From Treponema_I sp045597345 (GTDB lineage: Bacteria; Spirochaetota; Spirochaetia; Treponematales; Treponemataceae), in NCBI GenBank assembly GCA_045597345.1, contig JAZLJW010000307.1:1-20538 (forward strand): a stretch of DNA of 20,538 nt. The letters are read 5' to 3'. The notes below the pieces were generated by a model. It made no database searches. It had not been told where the DNA came from and worked only from the letters and a program-made list of their open reading frames with translations. The translations under genes and the position numbers were made by a program. How positions within the stretch are numbered: the first letter of the stretch is position 1; each line of letters opens with the position of its first letter. Positions 7,032 to 14,950 of this stretch are shown one piece after another.

Positions 7032-7312
7032 GTGTGTACCTTTGCAGCATCTTTGGGGCTGTACCCAACCTGCTCAAGTACCCAGTCAAGAAGGGCAGAA
7101 CGGACAAACACTGCACGTTTCCCAAGGCGGGCACAGGGTACGGCACCTTCATTTATCAGGCGGTACAGGTACGCCGGGCTGATAGTAAGAAAAGCTGCAG
7201 CTTCTTCAATGTTCAGGATTTCTTTATCCCGGAACATGGGCTGTGCCTTATCGGCAGCTACGGTTGCTCCCTGTCCGGTTTGGTCAGAAGTTTCAAAATC
7301 GTTTTCGGTCAT
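7028..7312 (-). CDS. Excisionase-like / AlpA-type winged-helix DNA-binding protein
   Basis: The product has about 94 residues. The C-terminal half carries the helix_turn_helix_17 signature: EILNIEEAAAFLTISPAYLYRLINEGAVPCARLGKRAVFVR in two overlapping parts, where a 'l-t-eEaA--L-is---vYrli--G-ip--riG---' pattern is normal for excisionases and AlpA-type activators. The N-terminal 30 residues are polar and probably flexible. The ATG at 7312 is preferred to GTG at 7315 because AAGGA sits 7 nt before it. It lies downstream of the integrase and upstream of the packaging genes, so it could bend DNA for excision and also switch on the operon behind it, as AlpA-like proteins do in satellites. Confidence 0.78.
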   Translation of the reverse strand: MTENDFETSDQTGQGATVAADKAQPMFRDKEILNIEEAAAFLTISPAYLYRLINEGAVPCARLGKRAVFVRSALLDWVLEQVGYSPKDAAKVHT

Positions 7313-7315
7313 CAC

Positions 7316-7490
7316 GGTATCCTTTTTTGTCTTTATTCCAGATTCCGGGATGAGGGAGTCCCGTTCCTTGGTACACTTAAAAGAATATCAGCCGCGTTGT
7401 GTCCCTTTTCATGGTATGTGTGACGCATTTACTGGTATACGTGTTACCTTGCGTCACGTTTACAGGCATTTTTCTATAGGTTATACAAAG
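7316..7490 (-). promoter_or_regulatory. Regulatory gap before the excisionase operon, with IR 7420-7457
   Basis: GTGACGCA (7420-7427) and TGCGTCAC (7450-7457) are perfect 8-bp arms around a 22-bp centre containing a smaller GGTA/TACC palindrome. This is a good candidate operator or excisionase-binding site. Further along the minus strand TGATATTCT could serve as an extended -10 for the excisionase gene. A 31-codon open frame (7333-7428, starting MRHTYHEKGH) runs through the gap, but its ATG has no ribosome binding site and lies inside the palindrome, so I do not call it a gene. Confidence 0.45.
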
Positions 7491-7523
7491 AAAAAAGGCA
7501 GGCCCCGTATAGGGTACCTGCCT
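7491..7523 (-). terminator. Rho-independent terminator after the integrase gene
   Basis: On the minus strand AGGCAGG and CCTGCCT arms (with further CCC/GGG pairing inside) close a short loop and are followed by TTTTTTC. It begins 9 nt after the integrase stop codon, separating integrase transcription from the excisionase/packaging operon. Confidence 0.75.
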
Positions 7524-7531
7524 CATATTTC

Positions 7532-9103
7532 TCAGCCAGCCTTAAAGTTAAAGATATACTCCCGGCTCTTCTCAAGAGCATCACGCATGGCCCGCTGCTT
7601 TTCTTCGCTTTCGTGGTTACTGTAGTGCTTAGTCATGGCTTCGGTACGGTGTCCAAGAATCTGCCGTACCGTATCCAGATCCCCACGCTTGGTCAGAATG
7701 GTTGCACAGAAGTGCCGCAGACTGTGGAACACTATGTTTCGTTCTTCACGCTGTGCTTTACTTATGCCGATAGATTCCATTGCTTCATACAACCCGTCAC
7801 GGAAGTAACTTGGCCAGTACGGTTGGCTTGGTTCTGTCGGGCTCCAGAATACGTAGCTCATCTCTCCCGCCTGCGGATTCTGATCAGCAAGGTAGACAAT
7901 ACGCTGCAGTGTTCCGGCGTCAATGGGCACACTGCGGCAGTCAGTGTTCTTTGTGCTTTTCAGCTTATCCTTGTCGTTCCAGCTGTGTCTGATATGCAGT
8001 AACTCGCCCGGCACATCAAGGTCGCATCTGCGTAATCCGGAGATCTCACTTGCCCGTAAACCACAGAAAGTTCCCAGATAAAAAGCAAGGTAACTGGCTT
8101 CATTCCTCCATTCGGTATGAAGCAGCTTAACAATTTCTGTTTCCGTGTGGATGCTCCGTTCCTTGGTGTTGTTCTTGAATCGTTGAACATGCTCAAAAGG
8201 GTTCTCTGCAATAAGTTTTTTCTGGTACATGTAGCCAAATACCTTGCTTCCACAACTGATTACATGGTTAACCGTTGCTCCTGCCAGTTCCCGTTCAATG
8301 CGCAGGTAAAAAAAGAATTCCTGTAATGCTTCAGAATCAAGTTCATCAGCAGTAACGTCTTCACCAAAATAGGGTGCGTAATAACGGTCAATCAGCTTGT
8401 AAGATTCACAACAGTGTCTTTCAGTTACTTCAAACCCCAGTGCTTTCTGCTCCTGTACCCACCGGCTTGTTCCATACGTCCAGAAATTACGCATATACTG
8501 CATAACCTTAACTGTATTGTTTGATTCAGTAGTTTTCGCAGCTTTCTTGTGAACAACAATTTTAGCCGGTCTTTTTTCCTGGGGTAGTTGCAGTTCTGTT
8601 TCTGGTTCTGTAGAGCTTTCTTTGCATGAATCTGTTAACCGGTAAGCCGGTTTCTTGCAGGTTTTGGGTATTTCTACACAAGGTGTGCCTTCTTCCCGCT
8701 CGGCCACCTTGCACAGTTTGTTAAACAATACAGGCCGTTCTGCCTTAAGCGCACATACACCATCGTTTGAGGGAAGCATCATTACTTCATTCTGCTCAAT
8801 GATTGCAGCCTGCCGTTCATGCAGCATGCGTATCATTTCCGCAATGCCATCCAGGCTTAGGGTATTCATCATTTCCATCATGGGTAAAGGTGGCTGCTGC
8901 AGTTCTCCTGCAGGAGCAGCTACACCATTAACGGCGCTTCTTGGAATTCCCGTCTTGACCCATTCTGATGCAATCAGAAGAGCATCATCACGTTTTTTAG
9001 TTTGCGTTGATTTTGTAAAAAGGATTTCCCCAGTAACTGGGTCAGGGAACCGTGCGTAGTAAATACCAAAACGGTTCTTGTTCAAGTAGAATTTTTTGTG
9101 CAT
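7532..9103 (-). CDS. int: Tyrosine-family integrase
   Basis: This 523-residue site-specific recombinase has a full catalytic set: Arg350 in FCGLRASEI, a beta-hairpin Lys at about 385 in LKSTKNTDC, His460-x-x-Arg463 in HSLRHFC, His485 in ILGHR, and the nucleophile Tyr494 in TKHYSNH. The N-terminus (YLNKNRFGIYYARFPDP) resembles the arm-binding domain of phage integrases. A long low-complexity linker (about residues 60-190) makes it longer than typical ~400-residue enzymes. A SAM-like core-binding domain precedes the catalytic part. The ATG has GGAG 5 nt upstream. Its placement beside the 3' end of tRNA-Lys suggests integration at that gene. The C-terminal tail after Tyr494 is 29 residues. Confidence 0.93.
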   Translation of the reverse strand: MHKKFYLNKNRFGIYYARFPDPVTGEILFTKSTQTKKRDDALLIASEWVKTGIPRSAVNGVAAPAGELQQPPLPMMEMMNTLSLDGIAEMIRMLHERQAAIIEQNEVMMLPSNDGVCALKAERPVLFNKLCKVAEREEGTPCVEIPKTCKKPAYRLTDSCKESSTEPETELQLPQEKRPAKIVVHKKAAKTTESNNTVKVMQYMRNFWTYGTSRWVQEQKALGFEVTERHCCESYKLIDRYYAPYFGEDVTADELDSEALQEFFFYLRIERELAGATVNHVISCGSKVFGYMYQKKLIAENPFEHVQRFKNNTKERSIHTETEIVKLLHTEWRNEASYLAFYLGTFCGLRASEISGLRRCDLDVPGELLHIRHSWNDKDKLKSTKNTDCRSVPIDAGTLQRIVYLADQNPQAGEMSYVFWSPTEPSQPYWPSYFRDGLYEAMESIGISKAQREERNIVFHSLRHFCATILTKRGDLDTVRQILGHRTEAMTKHYSNHESEEKQRAMRDALEKSREYIFNFKAG

Positions 9104-9336
9104 AAGCGCTCCGTTTCATAAACTACATGAACATGAGCCCCTATAATTTTCACCTGTTTTACACACCGTTTTATACACTATTTGTAACACCACAGGCGAA
9201 AACTTCATGTCTCACAGACAAAATGTCAAAATTGACCTACTTCATCTGCATCCAAAAACTTCAAAATAACCACAGATTGAAGTCCCCAGATTAACATGCG
9301 TACCTTGTAAACCCTTGATTTTACAAGGGTTTAAAC
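9104..9336 (-). promoter_or_regulatory. Integrase upstream region: repeated ACTTCA motifs and interlaced palindromes
   Basis: ACTTCA occurs at 9202, 9239 and 9258, and inverted as TGAAGT at 9278. ACTTCA (9258) and TGAAGT (9278) belong to 7-bp inverted arms. At 9303-9332 two perfect 9-bp palindromes overlap: CCTTGTAAA/TTTACAAGG and AAACCCTTG/CAAGGGTTT. GTCAA/TTGAC also occurs near 9225-9236. Such repeats next to an integrase and tRNA fit integrase arm sites, excisionase sites or a promoter operator. I could not choose a promoter with confidence. Confidence 0.4.
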
Positions 9337-9368
9337 AAAAAAAAGGTCAATTCCTGCGAATTGACCTT
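9337..9368 (-). terminator. Terminator behind tRNA-Lys
   Basis: On the minus strand AAGGTCAATT, loop CGCAGG, AATTGACCTT is a perfect 10-bp stem followed by eight T. It lies 5 nt after the tRNA discriminator base and would end tRNA transcription. If the element integrated at the tRNA 3' end, this terminator is supplied by the element or lies within the duplicated attachment sequence. Confidence 0.8.
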
Positions 9369-9373
9369 GAATT

Positions 9374-9446
9374 TGAGCCACGAAGGGTTCGAACCTTCGA
9401 CCCACAGATTAAGAGTCTGTTGCTCTACCAGCTGAGCTAGTGGCCC
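9374..9446 (-). tRNA. tRNA-Lys (anticodon CUU)
   Basis: The 73-nt gene starts GGGCCAC and ends GTGGCTC plus discriminator A, pairing as a 7-bp acceptor stem with one G-U. The D arm is GCTC..GAGC, the anticodon loop is CTCTTAA with anticodon CTT, the T arm is GAAGG-TTCGAAC-CCTTC-like, and CCA is not encoded. It is the probable insertion target of the integrase-carrying element, which lies directly beyond its 3' end. Confidence 0.95.
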
Positions 9447-9457
9447 GTGTGCTGACT

Positions 9458-9487
9458 ATACTAACAGACTTTTATATTGTATGTCAA
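9458..9487 (-). promoter_or_regulatory. Promoter of tRNA-Lys
   Basis: TTGACA at 9482-9487 and TAGTAT at 9458-9463 are separated by 18 bp on the minus strand, and the mature tRNA begins about 12 nt after the -10 box. Confidence 0.75.
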
Positions 9488-9527
9488 TAAAGCGAGTCAA
9501 AATAGAGGCAATTTGCTTCGCTTTATT
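9486..9527. repeat. 10-bp inverted repeat between GH43 gene and tRNA promoter
   Basis: AATAAAGCGA (9486-9495) and TCGCTTTATT (9518-9527) are perfect arms with a 22-nt loop. One arm overlaps the tRNA -35 box. It may end GH43-operon transcription, although no T-run follows on the minus strand. Confidence 0.4.
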
Positions 9528-9545
9528 TGTGATACTTTGTATCGG

Positions 9546-10946
9546 CTATTTCAGTTCAAAACTCATAAAGTCAATATCGCCAATACCTTCAAAGGTAAAG
9601 TACAGTGCCTGTTTTCCAGAAAGCGGGGCAATGGTGCCGGCGGTTTCGGTCCAGGTGTCGCTGGGGCCAACATCAATACTGGCAACGGCGGGACCTTTGG
9701 GATCAGTCATCACTTTCATGGTGCCTTTTCCGTTTCCACGGGTGGTCAGTACCAGACCGGTGGCTCCCTGCATGTCAAAGTATTTGAATCCTGCAACGGA
9801 ACCGGTGCTCATGCGGGCAATGTGCTGGTTCGGGTTGTCTTCACGGTCCGGGCCGTCCTGGGTAAAGAACGGATGGCTCTTGTCCAGGTCGCCACCTGGC
9901 AGGCTGTAGGCGCGGGCTCCGTTACGGCCCCACAGGTTACAGGCGCAGCGGGCTTCGTATTTTCCGGTTCCCGGCAGAGGTTTTGCTTCAAGTCCCTGGG
10001 TAGTAACTTCTACCTGGGGAATGTGTCCGTCGGCAGTAAATTCAATACGTTCTGCACAGGCCTGGCGGCTGTACTGGTGGCCGTTGGTCTGGCGGTGGTA
10101 GAACACGTACCAGTCATCCTTAATCTGGATAATTGATCCGTGGGTGTTTCCCATGTAGTTCAGTGCCTGTTCTTTGGTGCGTCCGTTCAGGAATACGTCT
10201 GCAATGCTGACAATGGTGCCGCCGTAGGTAAAGGGGCCCTTGGGAGTAGGTCCGGTGGCATAGCACAGTTCGTGGCTGTTTACGCTGGAATAGATAAAAT
10301 AGTAGATGTCGCCTCGTTTACGCATGCTGCTGGCTTCAAAGAACTCGTGGCCTTCAAACCCGGTGCCGGCAGCTGTTTTCTTACAGGGCAGAATTTCTTC
10401 CGGCTCTTCCTTAATGGTTATCATATCAGGTTCCAGAACCATGGCCTTGGGGCCTTCGGTGGCAATGTCGGGCATGCAGAATCCGCTGTAAAGTACAACG
10501 GTGTTTCCTTCTACAAATACCCCCGGGTCAAACTGAAAGCTGTCACCGGGGCGGCGGCTTAATACTACGCCATCCTTGTAATGTACGGTGCCGTAGTAGT
10601 CGTAGGGTCCCTGTGGAACTTCTGAAACACCTACAGAAATGGTGCCGGTACCGCAGATGGCATAGTACAGGTAGTAGCGGCCGTCGGGGCCCTGAACACA
10701 GTCTGGGGCAAACAGCTGCTGCAGTACTTTCGGGTTCCAGTCCGGGTCCTGATCCTTCCGGTAGATAACGCCTTCGTACTTCCAGTCGGCAAGGTTATCT
10801 ACGCTGGCAGACCAGCAAACGTAATCATTGAGGCAGAAGTTCTGTCCGTTGAATTTGTCGTGACTTCCAAAGATGTACACACGGTCGCCAAAAACGCGGG
10901 GTTCGCCATCGGGTACATATTCGTAGCTGGGAAGATATGGGTTCAT
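9546..10946 (-). CDS. GH43-family glycoside hydrolase (arabinosidase/xylosidase type), cytoplasmic
   Basis: The 466-residue enzyme has an N-terminal five-bladed-propeller GH43 domain and a C-terminal beta-rich CBM6-like domain (about 335-466, ending ALYFTFEGIGDIDFMSFEL). Likely catalytic residues are base Asp13 in YVPDGEP, pKa-modulating Asp140 in FQFDPGVF, and acid Glu204 in HEFFEASSM. The LFAPDC motif matches the conserved 'WAPD' position. GH43 enzymes release L-arabinose, D-xylose or galactose from plant glycans. There is no signal peptide, so it would act on imported small substrates. AGGAG lies 7 nt before the ATG. It is the last gene of the sugar-transport locus, 26 nt after the LacI-family gene. 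The exact substrate cannot be read from sequence. Confidence 0.85.
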   Translation of the reverse strand: MNPYLPSYEYVPDGEPRVFGDRVYIFGSHDKFNGQNFCLNDYVCWSASVDNLADWKYEGVIYRKDQDPDWNPKVLQQLFAPDCVQGPDGRYYLYYAICGTGTISVGVSEVPQGPYDYYGTVHYKDGVVLSRRPGDSFQFDPGVFVEGNTVVLYSGFCMPDIATEGPKAMVLEPDMITIKEEPEEILPCKKTAAGTGFEGHEFFEASSMRKRGDIYYFIYSSVNSHELCYATGPTPKGPFTYGGTIVSIADVFLNGRTKEQALNYMGNTHGSIIQIKDDWYVFYHRQTNGHQYSRQACAERIEFTADGHIPQVEVTTQGLEAKPLPGTGKYEARCACNLWGRNGARAYSLPGGDLDKSHPFFTQDGPDREDNPNQHIARMSTGSVAGFKYFDMQGATGLVLTTRGNGKGTMKVMTDPKGPAVASIDVGPSDTWTETAGTIAPLSGKQALYFTFEGIGDIDFMSFELK

Positions 10947-10972
10947 TTTTTTTCTCCTGAGATTTTGTATGT

Positions 10973-12004
10973 TCAGTCCCGGATGTTTGCGGGAATTTTA
11001 ATCGTAGATTTGGTAATGGCATCTTCCAGTTTTTCCTTCTTGTTTGAAAGAAAGTACTGGAATAGTTTCTGAATGCAGGCGTATCCCTGCATGTAGGGTT
11101 CCTGACAAATGGTAAAATCAATCAATCCCTGATCAATCAGGTCTTTGGTACTGGGAATATCATCAAAAGTACAGATATGAATCTGATTCTGCATCCCAAG
11201 ATCGGTTACTGCCTGGCATACGCCTGAAACACCGGCTGCAGCAACATAGATGGCGTTAATCTGACGGTTGGCGGCCAAGGTATTGCGGGTCAGGTAATAG
11301 CCGTATTTGGTATTATCTTCTGATTCAAGGATTTCAACGATGGAGTAGGGTTTCTTCAGCCGGTCAAGTTCACTGCAGAACCCCTGAATACGGCTGTTGT
11401 GACCTTTGTGTTTTCTGGTACCCATAACGACAAGAATCTGTAAATCTTCAGGTACCGAAAGTGCCAGCATGCCGCCTGCGGTACGGCCGGCAGAAAAATA
11501 ATCGCAGCCGCAGTAACACAGCCGTTTTGATCCTGTTAAGTCAGTATTTACCGTGATTACCGGTATGCCGTTGTCTATCAGCTGGTCAACCTTCTGCTGT
11601 ACTTCGGGAAGATCTACGGCACAGATTGCCAGAGCATTGCAACCATCTGCAAGAAGGATGTCGATGGCATCACAGTGGGCTTCTGCCGTGTACCGCCTGG
11701 CACATTGAATCTGTACGGAAATATTGTAGTCGGAAAGTTCGGCTTCTGCGGCCCGTATACCGGCAATTACTTTGTCAAAAAAGTCATTGCCCATGCTGGG
11801 CAGCAGACAGCCAATTTTAATGTTCTGTTTGCAGATGGCAAGAATGCGGCCGGCTTTACTTGGCTCAAAACCCATATCCTGTGCTATCTGCCGGATGTGG
11901 GCGGCAACATCAGGATTAACGCCAGGACGGTTGTTCAGGGCTCTGTCGACAGTTCCCCGGGAAACACCCGCAACTTTGGCTATGTCCTTAATTGTTACCG
12001 CCAT
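10973..12004 (-). CDS. LacI-family transcriptional regulator
   Basis: The 343-residue protein begins VTIKDIAKVAGVSRGTVDRAL, a classic LacI helix-turn-helix. The hinge region follows (RPGVNPDVAAHIRQIAQDMG), and a periplasmic-binding-protein-like sugar-sensing domain fills residues 60-330. It is encoded between the permease and the GH43 enzyme, so it probably controls this locus in response to the transported sugar. The expected operator is the CGTGC array in front of the binding-protein gene. An AAGGA lies about 11 nt before the ATG, with a perfect 12-bp palindrome (12005-12016) in between, a possible autoregulatory site. Confidence 0.9.
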   Translation of the reverse strand: MAVTIKDIAKVAGVSRGTVDRALNNRPGVNPDVAAHIRQIAQDMGFEPSKAGRILAICKQNIKIGCLLPSMGNDFFDKVIAGIRAAEAELSDYNISVQIQCARRYTAEAHCDAIDILLADGCNALAICAVDLPEVQQKVDQLIDNGIPVITVNTDLTGSKRLCYCGCDYFSAGRTAGGMLALSVPEDLQILVVMGTRKHKGHNSRIQGFCSELDRLKKPYSIVEILESEDNTKYGYYLTRNTLAANRQINAIYVAAAGVSGVCQAVTDLGMQNQIHICTFDDIPSTKDLIDQGLIDFTICQEPYMQGYACIQKLFQYFLSNKKEKLEDAITKSTIKIPANIRD

Positions 12005-12016
12005 ATATGTACATAT
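12005..12016. promoter_or_regulatory. 12-bp perfect palindrome before the LacI-family gene
   Basis: ATATGTACATAT lies between the AAGGA and the ATG of the regulator gene. It could be an operator for autorepression or chance in AT-rich sequence. Confidence 0.3.
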
Positions 12017-12053
12017 CCTTGTAAGTTATTTCGAATTTGTATATTCGTTATTC

Positions 12054-13292
12054 TCAGCGTGCCTTACCACGTTTCTTTGAAGTTACATCAAAGATTACAG
12101 CAAGCAGCAGTACCAAACCTTTTACTGCACGCTGCCAGTTCATGTCAACACCCAGAATAGACATACCGTTGTTCAGAATACCCATGAAGATAGCACCGAT
12201 AATGGCACCACCAACGGTACCGGTTCCACCGTAAGCTGAAGCACCACCGATGAAACAAGATGCAATGGCATCCATTTCATAGTTCTGACCGGCAGTTGGA
12301 GCTGCTGAGTTCAGTCGTGCTGCAACAACCAGGGCTGCAATACCTGAAAGGAAGCCCATGTTGGTGTAAGCAAAGAACATTACGTTGTTGGTATTAACAC
12401 CAGACAGACGAGCTGCTTTTTCGTTACCACCAATGGCGTACAGATAGCGTCCGGGAATGGTGTTCTGGGTAAAGTAACCGTAGCAGAGTACGATAACAGC
12501 TACAATTACCAGTACAATCGGAATACCTTTGTCTTTTCCCAGCAGGATACCCAGGGCCATGATGATTGCACACAGAATAATCTGTTTTGCAATGAACGAA
12601 CCGAAAGAAGGAACTGCATAGCCCTTGCGTTTTTTGCTTGCACGGCCAATAAATGCCATAGCCAGTACCAGGGCACAGATTGCAATGGCAATAATCAGGG
12701 TTACGATAAAGGTAACGCGGGCATTGGCATCGATAATGGCATAGTATTCATTCAGCGGCATTTCATCGGTAGGCTGTTTCAGGAACAGGTTAGGCAGGTA
12801 GCTTGAGAAGATGTTCATGTACTGTTTTGGGAATGGAGAAATGGTCATACCATTCAGAATCAGCAGTGAAACACCACGCCACAAAAGCATACCGGAAAGG
12901 GTACAGATGAATGGTGGAATGTGTACGTATGCAATCCAGAAACCATGCCATGCACCAACCATGGTACCAATCAGGAGACACAGCAGGATGGTTGGCCATA
13001 CGGGCCAGCCCATGTTGATGATGAGGGTACCGGCAACGGCACCAACCAGACATACAATAGAACCTACAGAAAGGTCGATGTTACCACCGGTAAGAATACA
13101 CAGCAGCATACCGGTTGCCAGAATAACTACATAAGCATTCTGGTTGATGATGTTGGTAATGTTTGATGGTGCAAACAGGGAACCTTTTCCTGCAGCGCTG
13201 ATCATTACCTGAAAAAGAATGGTTACTGCCAGCAGGATAAGAATCATCGTGTTGTTCTTGGCAGTTTTCTTTATAGACTGTAAAGCGTTCAT
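12054..13292 (-). CDS. gguB: Sugar ABC transporter permease (GguB/MmsB type)
   Basis: The 412-residue inner-membrane protein has about ten hydrophobic segments. It carries the CUT2 permease signature GGNIDLSVGSIVCLVGAVAG near residues 69-88 and the later NEKAARLSGVNTNNVMFFAYTN and GGASAYGGTGTVGGAIIGA blocks. Length and an inserted cytoplasmic loop rich in Lys/Arg (around SKKRKGY) match the multiple-monosaccharide permeases of the ChvE-GguAB family, which are longer than RbsC. It pairs with the ATPase gene 24 nt upstream. GAGG lies 9 nt before the ATG. Known members take up galactose, arabinose, xylose or glucose; the substrate is not decided here. Confidence 0.88.
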   Translation of the reverse strand: MNALQSIKKTAKNNTMILILLAVTILFQVMISAAGKGSLFAPSNITNIINQNAYVVILATGMLLCILTGGNIDLSVGSIVCLVGAVAGTLIINMGWPVWPTILLCLLIGTMVGAWHGFWIAYVHIPPFICTLSGMLLWRGVSLLILNGMTISPFPKQYMNIFSSYLPNLFLKQPTDEMPLNEYYAIIDANARVTFIVTLIIAIAICALVLAMAFIGRASKKRKGYAVPSFGSFIAKQIILCAIIMALGILLGKDKGIPIVLVIVAVIVLCYGYFTQNTIPGRYLYAIGGNEKAARLSGVNTNNVMFFAYTNMGFLSGIAALVVAARLNSAAPTAGQNYEMDAIASCFIGGASAYGGTGTVGGAIIGAIFMGILNNGMSILGVDMNWQRAVKGLVLLLAVIFDVTSKKRGKAR

Positions 13293-13316
13293 TTTCTGTT
13301 ACCTCGTTTTTATTTC

Positions 13317-14846
13317 TTATCTTGCAGAATCGATGATGCAGGTCATGATCTTTTCCTGACTGGCATCTTTTGCGTTCATTTCTGCAATCATCCGGCCTTC
13401 ATTCATAACGTAAATGCGGTCACTCATACCCAGAACCTCTGGCATTTCAGAAGAAATCAGGATTACTGACTTTCCTTCTGCTACCATGCGGTTGATGATC
13501 AGGTAGATTTCGTATTTTGCACCAACGTCAATACCACGGGTCGGTTCATCAAGAATCAGGATGTCCGGGTCAGCAAACAGCCATTTACCCAGCAGAACTT
13601 TCTGCATGTTACCGCCGGAAAGGGTTCCAACGTCATCCATTACCGAAGCACATTTAGTGTGCATTTCTTTGGCTGTTTTTTCAGAAACCTGGCGTTCCTT
13701 ATCAAAGTTGATGATGTAGTTGTGAGAAATCTTTTCCGGTTTTGCAGCAGTGGTATTTTTGGTGATTGATTCCGTAAGAATCAGGCCGTTACCTTTGCGG
13801 TCTTCAGTTACATAGGCAATACCGGCTTTAATGGCAGATTTTACCGTGGGCAGTTCGGTTTTCTGTCCGTTCAGATAAATCTCACCGGAAATATTGGTTC
13901 CGTATGAACGGCCGAAAAGACTCATGGCAAGTTCGGTTCGTCCTGCACCCATCAGTCCTGAAATACCCAGAACTTCACCTTTGCGCAGGTTAAAGCTGAC
14001 ATTGTCACAAACTTTAATGCCGTCAAATACCGGATGATCTACATTCCAGTTCTTAACTTCAAGGCAGACATCTCCTACCTTGCTGTCACGTTTTGGGAAG
14101 CGGTCGGTAATGTCACGGCCTACCATGGCAGAGATAATGATGTCTTCAGAGAAGGCACCGTCTCTTTTGTCCAGAGTCTTAATCACCGCACCGTCACGAA
14201 TAACCGTAATCTTGTCGGCAACGTAAGAAATTTCGTTTAATTTATGTGAAATGATGATGGAGGTCATGCCCTGTTTCTTGAACTCGAGCATAAGGTCCAG
14301 CAGATGTTTGGATTCAGTCTCGTTAAGGGAAGCTGTTGGTTCATCAAGAATCAAAAGGCGTACCTTTTTACCCAGTGCTTTGGCAATTTCTACCAGCTGC
14401 TGTTTACCAACACCAATATCCTTGATGAGGGTATGGGATGATTCTTTCAAACCAACCTGAGCAAGCAGTTTATCTGCCTGATCATAGGTTTCTGCCCAGT
14501 TAATGCGTGAAGTAGTTCCACGTTCATTACCCAGGAACATATTTTCTGCAATACTCAGCAGCGGAACCAGAGCCAGTTCCTGGTGAATGATTACAATGCC
14601 CCGTTCTTCACTATCTTTGATTTTCTGAAATTTACACAGTTCACCATCGTATACAATGTCACCTTCATAGGTACCGTACCCGTAAATGCCTGAAAGAACA
14701 TTCATCAGGGTAGATTTTCCGGCGCCGTTCTCACCGCAGAGTGCGTGGATTTCACCTTCTTCAACGGTAAGGCTGACGTCATCCAGAGCACGTACGCCCG
14801 GGAAAACTTTGGTTATGTGTTTCATTTCCAATAATGCTTTTGCCAC
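13317..14846 (-). CDS. gguA: Sugar ABC transporter ATP-binding protein, two NBDs (GguA/MmsA type)
   Basis: The 509-residue ATPase has two nucleotide-binding domains. The first has Walker A GENGAGKST at residues 38-46, signature VGKQQLVEIAKAL and Walker B LLILDEPTASL. The second has a degenerate Walker A (GLMGAGRTE), signature LSGGNMQKVLLG and Walker B ILILDEPTRGIDVG. This domain pattern is diagnostic for CUT2 sugar importers. The start is GTG at 14846, with AGGAG 6 nt upstream. A terminator-like stem between it and the binding-protein gene would lower ATPase expression relative to the receptor. Confidence 0.9.
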   Translation of the reverse strand: MAKALLEMKHITKVFPGVRALDDVSLTVEEGEIHALCGENGAGKSTLMNVLSGIYGYGTYEGDIVYDGELCKFQKIKDSEERGIVIIHQELALVPLLSIAENMFLGNERGTTSRINWAETYDQADKLLAQVGLKESSHTLIKDIGVGKQQLVEIAKALGKKVRLLILDEPTASLNETESKHLLDLMLEFKKQGMTSIIISHKLNEISYVADKITVIRDGAVIKTLDKRDGAFSEDIIISAMVGRDITDRFPKRDSKVGDVCLEVKNWNVDHPVFDGIKVCDNVSFNLRKGEVLGISGLMGAGRTELAMSLFGRSYGTNISGEIYLNGQKTELPTVKSAIKAGIAYVTEDRKGNGLILTESITKNTTAAKPEKISHNYIINFDKERQVSEKTAKEMHTKCASVMDDVGTLSGGNMQKVLLGKWLFADPDILILDEPTRGIDVGAKYEIYLIINRMVAEGKSVILISSEMPEVLGMSDRIYVMNEGRMIAEMNAKDASQEKIMTCIIDSAR

Positions 14847-14893
14847 TGGAAACTCCTGTCTGTAATAAAAATCGCGTTTTAAAAATTTTAACT

Positions 14894-14927
14894 AAAAAAA
14901 AGGCAGGACCGGATTAGTCCCGCCTTT
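14894..14927 (-). terminator. Intra-operon terminator/attenuator after the binding-protein gene
   Basis: On the minus strand AAAGGCGGGAC and GTCCTGCCTTT form an 11-bp stem (one G-U), followed by a run of T. It lies 24 nt after the binding-protein stop and before the ATPase gene, an arrangement usual for making more receptor than transporter. Confidence 0.75.
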
Positions 14928-14950
14928 ATTTACCAATCAGCTGGTTTTAA

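Noticed and set aside
7333..7428. A 31-codon open frame before the excisionase gene.
   Set aside because: No ribosome binding site, start codon inside a palindrome, and no recognisable sequence; likely chance.
9270..9410. CCACAGATT occurs both in the tRNA anticodon region (9402-9410) and upstream of the integrase (9270-9278), suggesting an attachment core.
   Set aside because: Only 9 bp match, both copies are on the same side of the element, and an attachment duplicate should lie at the far end outside the window.
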